Shown here: one piece after another, positions 16,079 through 21,967 of the stretch
Layout: each line of letters starts with the position of its first letter
Numbering within the stretch: the first letter of the stretch is position 1
Assembly (NCBI GenBank): GCA_046758845.1
Contig: JBHIBA010000040.1
Location: 1 to 21,967 of the forward strand
Length of the DNA: 21,967 nt
Reading direction: 5' to 3'
Source: JBHIBA01 sp046758845
Lineage (GTDB): Bacteria; UBA8248; JACPRG01; G963555815
The notes under the pieces: model-generated
Told to the model about the DNA's origin: nothing
Database searches by the model: none
Seen by the model: the letters and a program-made list of their open reading frames with translations, nothing else
Program-made: the position numbers and the translations under genes

Positions 16079-16171
16079 ATTCTTCGTTCAGGTCGGAGTC
16101 ATCGGTCGCCAGGATGCGCGAAGGGGCTTTCTTCGTAACCCTCTCCTGATCGCGCTTCGTGTGACCGGGCT

Positions 16172-17584
16172 TCACACCACCGGCCACCTGGGTTCCAACC
16201 GGTAGGGCAGGTCCCGAATCAAGCGGCGCGCCGCTTTTTGCGCCTCCTCCAGGATATCCTCCTCGTTTATCGTCGTCAGCCTTCCATTTTCCAGGACCAC
16301 CCGGCCGTCGATGATGCTCGTCTCCACGTCGTGCCCGTCGCCTGCGTATACGATGTTGGGAACGATGGAAAATTCGTGAACGGGGATCCAGTTCGGGTGT
16401 CGGGTGTTGACGACGATCAGGTCCGCCTTCTTGCCCGGTTCAACCGAGCCCACCTCGTGGTCGAGTTTGAGGGCCCGCGCGCCGTCCAGCGTCGCCATCT
16501 CCAGCGCCTTTTCCGGCGGGATCAGGCCCACGTCCATCCTCGCTTCTTTGTGGGCGGTGGCCGCGTGATACAGGGCCCGGAACATGTCCAGGGAATTATT
16601 GGCCGCGCTGGCGTCGCACCCGAGGGCGACGGTGACTCCCTTGGCGAGCATCTCGGGGAATTTGCCCCGGGAAACGGCCCCATACACACATTTCAAAGAG
16701 GCGCCCGGGCAGTGACAAACGCGCGTGTCCGTCTCCGCCAAAAGATCCACCTCCCGGTCTGTGAGGCAGGCCATGTGGGTGAGCAGCCAGTTCGGCCCGA
16801 GGCACCCAATGGAGTTCAAAAACTCGACGCTTGTCATCCCAGTCTTTTTCCTTATCCATTCCACTTGGGCGGGGGTGACGGCGGTGTGCATTTGGATCAT
16901 CAAGCCGTCTCGCTGGGCCCTGTGGTGAATCTCTTTGAGGAGCTTCTCGCTGGCGTTCGCTTCCGTTCGAATCGCATAAGAAACATGAATCCGGCCGTTC
17001 TCCGCGCCCTGCCAGTCTCGAATTAACTGCTCCTGTATTTGAATGGACTCCTCGGTCGAAACGTTCCCCGGCAAATTTTTCGGCAGGGCGCGCTCACTCG
17101 AGGACTCGTCGTTGGCCGCCCAGGAGATGAACCCGCGGATCCCGATGTCCGCCATTGCCCGGGCCACCTGATCCATCCGGTAACTTCCGGGATCGGCCGT
17201 GGCGGTGGTCCCTGTCCGAATCATCTCCATGCAACAAAGGAGGGTGCTGATATAGGCGTCCTCCTCGGTCACCAGGGCTTCGTAAGGCAATATGCGGTCA
17301 TAGAGCCAAGTGAGGAGGTCAACGTCGTCGGCGATTCCCCGGGCAAGCATCTGGGAATTGTGCACGTGCGCGTCCACCAGCCCCGGGAGAACGAGCTTCC
17401 CCGTCGCGTCGATGGTTTTTGCGCCCCCGCGACGGATTTCACCGAGGCGGGTTTCATCGAGGTCCGACCGTTTCCCCACCCAGTCAATCTTGTCCCCCTT
17501 GACGACCACAGCCCCATCCCGGATGATTTCCCGCCGCGGATTCAGGGAGAGGACGTATCCGCCCTCTATCAGCAAGCTCGTCAT
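16172..17584 (-). CDS. TRZ/ATZ-type amidohydrolase (deaminase/chlorohydrolase-like)
   Basis: This 470-residue amidohydrolase belongs to the MTA/SAH deaminase, AtzA/TrzN-like branch. LLIEGGYVLSLNP and LPGLVDAHVHNSQM carry the HxH metal site. IQMHTAVTPAQVEW holds the third histidine, LLTHMACLTD the fourth, and ALGCDASAANNSLDMF the conserved aspartate. The C-terminal GSVEPGKKADLIVVN is standard. The glutamate normally three residues after the third histidine (HxxE, the proton-shuttling residue in deaminases) is a valine here, so ordinary deaminase chemistry is in doubt. ATG 17584 is supported by GGGAAGGA 4-5 nt upstream. The substrate is unknown. Confidence 0.9.
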   Translation of the reverse strand: MTSLLIEGGYVLSLNPRREIIRDGAVVVKGDKIDWVGKRSDLDETRLGEIRRGGAKTIDATGKLVLPGLVDAHVHNSQMLARGIADDVDLLTWLYDRILPYEALVTEEDAYISTLLCCMEMIRTGTTATADPGSYRMDQVARAMADIGIRGFISWAANDESSSERALPKNLPGNVSTEESIQIQEQLIRDWQGAENGRIHVSYAIRTEANASEKLLKEIHHRAQRDGLMIQMHTAVTPAQVEWIRKKTGMTSVEFLNSIGCLGPNWLLTHMACLTDREVDLLAETDTRVCHCPGASLKCVYGAVSRGKFPEMLAKGVTVALGCDASAANNSLDMFRALYHAATAHKEARMDVGLIPPEKALEMATLDGARALKLDHEVGSVEPGKKADLIVVNTRHPNWIPVHEFSIVPNIVYAGDGHDVETSIIDGRVVLENGRLTTINEEDILEEAQKAARRLIRDLPYRLEPRWPVV

Positions 17585-17944
17585 GGATTCCTTCCCTTTC
17601 CTGGTCGGCATAATTCCATATTCGACATCCCACACCCCGAAGTTCTCTTGACCCTTTTCCGCAGGCTGGCCGCTGCATCGACCGACTGGCCGCGTCGTGC
17701 CGCACTTGGGCCGTAAATTGTTTCAACCGCCGCACAAGTGTCGCATCCTATGCCAATTTTCAAGTGGGGTTACGAATTCCCGAATCTTTTCCCGCCCAGG
17801 GGGGTCAGAACTTATAGAGGACGGGTGGTTGTAGACCGCCACCCCGAAGAAGATGAGCGGGCCGGACCGGCGGGGATCTCCTCCTGGACGGGACATGGTT
17901 CCAGCCACGGCTTCGGCCCGCACTCCGACATAGAGGTGCAGGCC
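17585..17944. other. Divergent intergenic region, no gene recognised
   Basis: This 360-nt gap separates the minus-strand amidohydrolase from the plus-strand lipoprotein gene. An open frame runs into the lipoprotein gene from 17738, but its first 69 codons look like no known protein and lack a ribosome binding site. No convincing promoter or repeat was seen. Confidence 0.5.
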
Positions 17945-18190
17945 ATGAAGAGCACATTGATTGCCATCCTTGCAACTTTAGCACTTTCGGGTTGCGTCGG
18001 TCCCGCCTTCCAATCTGTGAGTCGCACGCCGACAGGCGTTCAGGGGTCGCGGGCCGAAGAATGCGTTGTGGAATTGGAAGACGGCACGCAAGTCGTCGAT
18101 AGGAGTTGCGCCTATCGGCGCGACCTGCTCGATGGCTTCATCCGCCGAAACGTGCTTTCTTTTTCCTCCCAGCATGGTTCGGGGGTCTAG
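17945..18190 (+). CDS. Small predicted lipoprotein, unknown family
   Basis: This 81-residue product begins MKSTLIAILATLALSGC, a short basic start, a hydrophobic core and a clear LSGC lipobox. C17 would be lipidated after signal peptidase II cleavage, and the residue after it is V rather than D. The mature part (about 64 residues) has two cysteines, C40 and C55, bracketing ELEDGTQVVDRS. They could form a disulfide. The C-terminus is basic and ends HGSGV. ATG 17945 is chosen for the lipobox spacing and GAGGTG upstream; an upstream in-frame ATG would bury the signal. I do not recognise the family. It precedes the exported DUF547 gene by 155 nt on the same strand. Confidence 0.65.
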   Translation: MKSTLIAILATLALSGCVGPAFQSVSRTPTGVQGSRAEECVVELEDGTQVVDRSCAYRRDLLDGFIRRNVLSFSSQHGSGV

Positions 18191-18345
18191 GGCTCATCGC
18201 AGGCTGAAACCGAAGGGCCGCAAAAAAGTCTCGATGGATCGAGGCCGGGGGGTTGTATGCGTCGAGGCGGAACAGGACCTTCGCCCCTCGCCATGAGCCG
18301 CCGGGCGAAATCCCCCAGCGAGTACGAGACTCAGGAGGGAAAAGC

Positions 18346-19233
18346 TTGAGCTTCTCTGTCCACTGCACAAGGAGACGATTGTTCGCCGCGGCGTCGGCCG
18401 TAACTTTTCTCGTGGGCATAACGCACGCTGTTGACGCGGCGCCAAAGGCGCGTTTGTGGAAGCGCTGGCTCGCCCATCAAGAGGGATCGACAATTCGGGT
18501 GGACCACTCCCCCTGGGGTCAGTTCCTCTCCACGTATCTTTCGAGTCATGAGGACGGTGTGAACCGGGTGGCCTACGGAGCCGTGACCCCGGGGGATAAG
18601 AAGGCATTGGAAAGTTACATCGCCGTCTTGGAGGCTGCGCCCGTCAGTCGCCTGAATCGCGAGGAACAACTCGCGTACTGGATCAACCTCTACAACGCAT
18701 TGACTGTCAAAGTGGTCCTGGATCTTTACCCGGTGAAAAGCATTCGGGACATCAACATCTCGCCCGGTTGGTTTTCCAGGGGTCCTTGGGGGAAGAAGCT
18801 CTCGACCGTCGAGGGTGAGCACCTGAGCCTGGATGACATCGAACATCGCATCCTTCGGCCCATCTGGCGCGACCCGAGGATTCACTACGCCGCCAACTGC
18901 GCTTCTCTCGGATGTCCCAACCTGGCTCCGGTTCCATACACGGCAGATACCGCAGACGCCATGCTGACCGCCAATGCCCGAAACTTTGTCAACCACCCCC
19001 GGGGGGTGTCCGTCACGGAGAAGGGCCTGATCGTGTCAAGCATTTACAAGTGGTTCAAAGAGGATTTCGGGGGAACGGACCGCGGGGTGATCGAGCACCT
19101 GAGGACGTACGCTTCTCCTGAACTTTCGGAGAGGCTGGCGGGCGTTGCCCGCATCTACGACGATCAATACGACTGGCGACTGAACGGCGCGAAGAGTCAG
19201 CGGCTTCTCTCCACCATTCCGAATGCCCCCTGA
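18346..19233 (+). CDS. Exported DUF547-domain protein
   Basis: This 295-residue protein carries the DUF547 domain, a family of unknown function found in bacteria and plants. Conserved blocks are AYWINLYNALTVK (about 110-122), SIRDINI, and HYAANCASLGCPNL (about 180-193) with its Cys/His pattern. The N-terminus has TRRRLFAAASAV, then a hydrophobic stretch and an Ala-rich cleavage region (VDAAPKA); the twin arginines hint at Tat export, though Sec is possible. TTG 18346 is chosen because AGGAGG lies 7 nt upstream, and an earlier in-frame ATG (18253) would hide the signal peptide. A terminator follows 25 nt after the stop codon. It may be co-transcribed with the upstream lipoprotein. Confidence 0.85.
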   Translation: MSFSVHCTRRRLFAAASAVTFLVGITHAVDAAPKARLWKRWLAHQEGSTIRVDHSPWGQFLSTYLSSHEDGVNRVAYGAVTPGDKKALESYIAVLEAAPVSRLNREEQLAYWINLYNALTVKVVLDLYPVKSIRDINISPGWFSRGPWGKKLSTVEGEHLSLDDIEHRILRPIWRDPRIHYAANCASLGCPNLAPVPYTADTADAMLTANARNFVNHPRGVSVTEKGLIVSSIYKWFKEDFGGTDRGVIEHLRTYASPELSERLAGVARIYDDQYDWRLNGAKSQRLLSTIPNAP

Positions 19234-19258
19234 AAATTGAAGTGTGGTTCAGATTCCG

Positions 19259-19291
19259 AAGGGGCCGTCTGGATTGAGGCGGCCCCTTTTT
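19259..19291 (+). terminator. Rho-independent terminator after the DUF547 gene
   Basis: AAGGGGCCG (19259-19267) and CGGCCCCTT (19280-19288) form a perfect 9-bp stem with a 12-nt loop. The T-run at 19287-19291 overlaps the stem end, giving the usual GC-stem plus U-tract. Confidence 0.88.
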
Positions 19292-19541
19292 GTGTCAACA
19301 AAGTGATCTGAAGGGGGGGACGGGCGCGGCCTTCTCTCTATTTGTCAAACGGAGCGTACTGCGGCCCTTCAGCCCGGCTTGCGAACGGTGACGTGGGCTG
19401 AAGAAGGTTGTCAAGATGGCGGAGGATTGCGTATACTTCGCACACGGGTCAGTTCAGCTTCTAAACGGATCGGAATGCGGGTTCCCGAGGGGGGACCGAC
19501 AAGAAGGGTTCGCGAGGACCTTTGCCTGAGGAGGGACGGAA
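19292..19541 (+). other. Leader region of the substrate-binding-protein gene
   Basis: No gene is recognised in this 250-nt stretch. It contains the promoter at 19408-19437 and then an untranslated leader of about 98 nt up to the binding-protein start. I could not fit it to a known riboswitch. Confidence 0.5.
19408..19437 (+). promoter_or_regulatory. Sigma70-type promoter of the substrate-binding-protein gene
   Basis: TTGTCA (19408-19413), an 18-nt spacer and TATACT (19432-19437) each match the consensus hexamers at 5 of 6 positions. Transcription would start near 19444. Confidence 0.65.
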
Positions 19542-20570
19542 ATGAAAAGATGGACGGGATGGGTATTGGGCATTCTGGGGGCGGCTCTCTGGCTCTTTTC
19601 TCTAGCTTCTCCGGTTTCCGCAGAGAAGGTGATCTACTGCGCTTCCTGGAGCATCTATGGGCAGCACGCACCCATCGTGGCCGCTTTGCAGCGCGGCACC
19701 TTCAAGGCTCACGGATTGGACGTCACGCATCTCAGGGGCTACGGCTCCGGGGATACCTTCAAACGCATAGGCACGGGGGCCTGCAACTATGGGGACGCGG
19801 GAGCCGGTCCCTCGGCCATCGGGCGGACGAAAGGCATCAAGGCGAAACAGATCGCCATGGTGATGGCCAAGTTCCAGGAAACCCTTTATTTCTTCGCCGA
19901 CTCTGGCATCAAAACGCCAAAGGACATCGAGGGAAGGCGGATTACCGGCGGCCCAAAGGCCTCCTCCGACATCCTGATGTGGCCCGTCTTGGCAAAAGCT
20001 CAAGGAATCGACACGAGCAAGGTACAAATCCTCTACATGACGTCGGGGGCGAAAGCCGCGAGTCTGGGGAAGGGCCAGGTCGACGTGGTCATTGACTTTC
20101 ACAGCCAGCTTCCTCGCTACCTGAACCTGGCCAATCAGTCGGGCAAAAAGCTGGTCGTCCAGCTTTGGGAGGATTTCGGCATCGACCTCTATGCCAACGG
20201 CCTCATCGCCTCTGATGAGACCATCGCGAAGAGGAAAGACCTGACTCGCCGCTTCCTCCGTGGCTACTTCGAGGCCCAGCGGTGGGCTTTTCGCAACCGC
20301 AAGGCCTCGGTGGACCTCTTCCTCAAGAAATACCCCGAGCAGAATCGGGCCGGCGCCCTTCAAGCCCAGGATCTTTTCTTTTTCCACTTCTTTGACAAGT
20401 TCACCGACAAGTTCGGCCTGGGCTACATGGACCGGGAGAAGATGGCCAACTCCATCAACCTCACTCTCCAGGCCAGGGGGATCAAGACGAAGCTGGACCC
20501 GTCGGAGCTTTACACCAACGAATTCGTGAACGGGCTCCCGAAGGAACTCCGGTTCTTCCACAAGATGTAA
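19542..20570 (+). CDS. ABC transporter substrate-binding protein (NitT/TauT, NMT1/THI5-like)
   Basis: This 342-residue periplasmic solute-binding protein has a Sec signal peptide (MKRWTGWVLG... to SPVSA, cleavage after A27). The mature protein begins EKVIYCASWSIYGQHAPIVAAL, the type II binding-protein start of the NMT1/THI5/TauA group. YGSGDTFKRIGTGACNYGDAGAG and GIKTPKDIEGRRITGG are the typical lobe segments. Family ligands include sulfonates, nitrate, pyrimidine precursors and aromatic acids, and none can be chosen here. GAGGAGG precedes the ATG. No permease or ATPase gene lies in the window, so it is an orphan or its partners lie elsewhere. The hydrolase gene follows 95 nt downstream and is probably co-transcribed. 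Confidence 0.9.
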   Translation: MKRWTGWVLGILGAALWLFSLASPVSAEKVIYCASWSIYGQHAPIVAALQRGTFKAHGLDVTHLRGYGSGDTFKRIGTGACNYGDAGAGPSAIGRTKGIKAKQIAMVMAKFQETLYFFADSGIKTPKDIEGRRITGGPKASSDILMWPVLAKAQGIDTSKVQILYMTSGAKAASLGKGQVDVVIDFHSQLPRYLNLANQSGKKLVVQLWEDFGIDLYANGLIASDETIAKRKDLTRRFLRGYFEAQRWAFRNRKASVDLFLKKYPEQNRAGALQAQDLFFFHFFDKFTDKFGLGYMDREKMANSINLTLQARGIKTKLDPSELYTNEFVNGLPKELRFFHKM

Positions 20571-20665
20571 GGTGCGCCCCTGAAAGGCGGCGACGGAAGG
20601 TGAAGGCCGGAGTCCGTCAAGCGTCCGCCGGGAAGGCGTGTTGGCCATCCCCTAGAGGTTTGTCT

Positions 20666-21721
20666 ATGGCTGACTATGACGTTGCCAAGCTTTGGGAGTA
20701 CTACACCGCCCGACTCCTTTCCGACGGGGTGAACCACAACGACATCCAGGAGATGCGGGCCCAGACCAAAACCTGGGACGACTGGTGCGACGCCTGGTGC
20801 CGGATGGCAAGCCGTTTCGAAGCCCTGGGCGGGGAGGCCCTCAAGAATGGGGCGAGGGTTTCGGCGGGGGAGTTCCTCTGGCTCGCCAGCCTCTACGTCC
20901 ACTACGGCCAGTACCTCTTCTGGCATCACCCGGAGGAGAAGAACGCCGCGCAGCGCCGGAAGGTGAAGCTCTACAAGCGGTGCGCGCCCCTGCTTTTTCC
21001 GCCGGCCGAGCGGGTCGAGGTCCCGTTTGAGGGGACGGTCCTGCCGGGCTATCTGAGGCTGCCCATCGGCCGCGCGAAGGCCCCTTGCGTGGTTCTCATC
21101 GGCGGATTGGAGAGCACCAAGGAGGAGAGCTATCTTTTCGAGAACCTTTGTCTTCGCCGGGGAGTAGCGACCTTCGCCTACGACGGCCCGGGACAGGGAG
21201 AGGTCTATTTCGACCTTCCGATGCAGCCCGGCTTTGAGCGGACGGGGACCGCCGCCCTGGAATATCTCCTGACCCGTCCGGAGATCCATGGGGAGAAGAT
21301 AGGCGTTCTCGGCAGGAGCCTGGGGGGCTATTACGCTCCTCTTTGCGCCGCGCATGAGCCGCGTTTTCGCGCCTGCGTCGCCTACGGGGCTTTCTATGAT
21401 TTCGAGCACTTCGACTCCATGCCCCCGATCATCAAGGACGGCTTTCAGTTCGTGACCAAAACGGGGAGCTGGGAGGAGGCCAAGGCGTATCTCAAACCCT
21501 TCACCCAGGCGGGGATTCTCAAAAATCTCCGTTGCCCTCTCTACATTCTTCACGGCGACGCGGATGCCATTGTGCCCGCGGAGATGGCGAAGCGCGTTGC
21601 CCAGGAGGCCGGCGGGGGCGCTGAGCTCGTCCTGGTCAAAGATGAGATCCACGGCTGCCACCACGTGGCCCACGTCGAGCGGACGAAGATGGCGGATTGG
21701 CTCGCGGCGAAGCTGTCGTGA
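20666..21721 (+). CDS. Alpha/beta hydrolase (dihydroxypseudooxynicotine hydrolase-like)
   Basis: This is a 351-residue alpha/beta hydrolase with an N-terminal helical region of about 110 residues before the core. The nucleophile is S218 in GRSLGG, the acid is D300 in HGDADAIVP, and the base is H329 in EIHGCHH. An oxyanion-type glycine region (IGGLES) sits near 145-150. From memory, these numbers are almost the same as the Ser217/Asp300/His329 triad of 2,6-dihydroxypseudooxynicotine hydrolase, a C-C bond hydrolase. The helical cap and length also fit that family, so a C-C or ester hydrolase is likely. ATG 20666 is chosen for AGAGG upstream and the lack of family-like sequence before it. It follows the binding-protein gene, suggesting the imported ligand may be related to its substrate. 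Confidence 0.88.
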   Translation: MADYDVAKLWEYYTARLLSDGVNHNDIQEMRAQTKTWDDWCDAWCRMASRFEALGGEALKNGARVSAGEFLWLASLYVHYGQYLFWHHPEEKNAAQRRKVKLYKRCAPLLFPPAERVEVPFEGTVLPGYLRLPIGRAKAPCVVLIGGLESTKEESYLFENLCLRRGVATFAYDGPGQGEVYFDLPMQPGFERTGTAALEYLLTRPEIHGEKIGVLGRSLGGYYAPLCAAHEPRFRACVAYGAFYDFEHFDSMPPIIKDGFQFVTKTGSWEEAKAYLKPFTQAGILKNLRCPLYILHGDADAIVPAEMAKRVAQEAGGGAELVLVKDEIHGCHHVAHVERTKMADWLAAKLS

Positions 21722-21753
21722 GTAGGTGAAACGACCCCCCGGTGGACCTTTTG

Positions 21754-21775
21754 TGGGGCGCGCTTTTTGGGCACT
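21754..21775 (+). repeat. Partial extra copy of the repeat B start
   Basis: GGGGCGCGCTTTTTGGGCAC here resembles the GGGGGGCGCTTTTTG that opens repeat B about 20 nt downstream. It may be a small tandem duplication. No matching right arm is seen, so it is only a fragment. Confidence 0.4.
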
Positions 21776-21792
21776 CGCGCGCGGGCTTAGTC

Positions 21793-21925
21793 GCGGGGGG
21801 CGCTTTTTGAAAGGCGCCCCCCCACACCCCCCAGCAAAACTTTTGACGGCCCGGCATGCGGGTCGATGACCCACATGGCCGGGCCTGCTTTGGGTTGGGA
21901 GTGGGTTTGGCTGGGCCGGTGGTCT
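21793..21925 (+). repeat. Structured repeat, copy B (3' of alpha/beta hydrolase)
   Basis: This second copy of the element at 126-1 lies 72 nt after the hydrolase stop codon and in the same orientation relative to its gene. It has a 9-bp hairpin (21795-21803 with 21814-21822), the identical core CCAGCAAAACTTTTGAC (21831-21847), a long hairpin (21848-21885) built from GGCCCGGC/GCCGGGCC, ATG/CAT and GGGTC/GACCC helices, and a G-rich tail containing four GGG runs (21892-21915). The long hairpin differs in sequence from copy A but remains paired. The downstream boundary is approximate. Confidence 0.75.
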
Positions 21926-21967
21926 GTCGCCTATTGGTGGCTTCTTTCTTTGGCCGGATGCCCGTCT

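Noticed and set aside
17738..17944. Long form of the lipoprotein gene starting at 17738
   Set aside because: It would place the lipobox signal in mid-protein, and there is no ribosome binding site at the early start.
19602..20648. Long minus-strand open frame (about 348 codons) opposite the binding protein
   Set aside because: It is antisense to a gene with signal peptide, promoter and ribosome binding site; no motif is recognised in the shadow frame.
20510..21874. Long minus-strand open frame (about 454 codons) opposite the alpha/beta hydrolase
   Set aside because: It lies antisense to a well-supported gene with an intact catalytic triad and shows no domain of its own; high GC makes such long shadow frames common.
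1..21925. The inverted copies at the two ends as terminal repeats of a 21.8-kb composite transposon
   Set aside because: There is no transposase or integrase inside, the genes look like ordinary chromosomal metabolism, and the copies sit 3' of genes like a dispersed repeat. Assembly ending in repeats is a simpler explanation.

Overview
The window is a GC-rich bacterial chromosome segment with no rRNA, tRNA, CRISPR array, phage gene or transposase that I can see. Several genes start with TTG or GTG behind strong AGGAGG-type ribosome binding sites. A lipobox protein, a possible Tat signal and a Sec-exported binding protein point to a heterotroph with an exported proteome. The mix of amidohydrolases, a GGT-like hydrolase, a PrpF-like isomerase, a D-amino-acid PLP enzyme and an orphan ABC binding protein resembles uncultured soil or marine lineages such as Tectomicrobia, Rokubacteria or deltaproteobacteria-like groups. 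That placement is inference; no marker gene fixes the taxon.

Layout. 1-150: structured repeat A behind a cysteine-synthase-family gene (minus), which is preceded by what looks like the decayed end of a threonine-synthase-like gene. 1738-2556: a thioredoxin-fold [2Fe-2S] ferredoxin and a YajD-type HNH protein (plus). 2707-6143: a GGT-like Ntn-hydrolase and a YtcJ-like amidohydrolase (minus), divergent from a D-threonine aldolase/DSD1-type enzyme (plus, 6256-7374). 7375-8878 is mostly non-coding: a three-arm hairpin, a likely remnant of an ABC binding protein, a cold-shock gene with promoter and terminator, and a strong palindrome. 8879-9946: a Gfo/Idh/MocA oxidoreductase. 10141-14487: a full-length Lhr helicase (minus), bracketed by two direct copies of a ~105-bp MITE-like element. 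14921-16078: a PrpF-family isomerase (plus), convergent with a TRZ/ATZ-type amidohydrolase (minus, 16172-17584). 17945-19233: a small lipoprotein and an exported DUF547 protein, ending in a terminator. 19542-21721: an ABC substrate-binding protein with a recognisable promoter, then an alpha/beta hydrolase. Repeat B closes the window.

The genes do not form one large operon. A loose catabolic theme runs through them (amide, D-amino-acid and small organic acid turnover, plus uptake). The most unusual signal is non-coding: the two window ends carry copies of the same multi-part element, each just 3' of a gene and in the same orientation relative to that gene. A 59-nt block differs at 6 positions, and the adjoining hairpin changes sequence while keeping its pairing. 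A second, unrelated repeat family flanks lhr and supplies the stop codon of the oxidoreductase gene.
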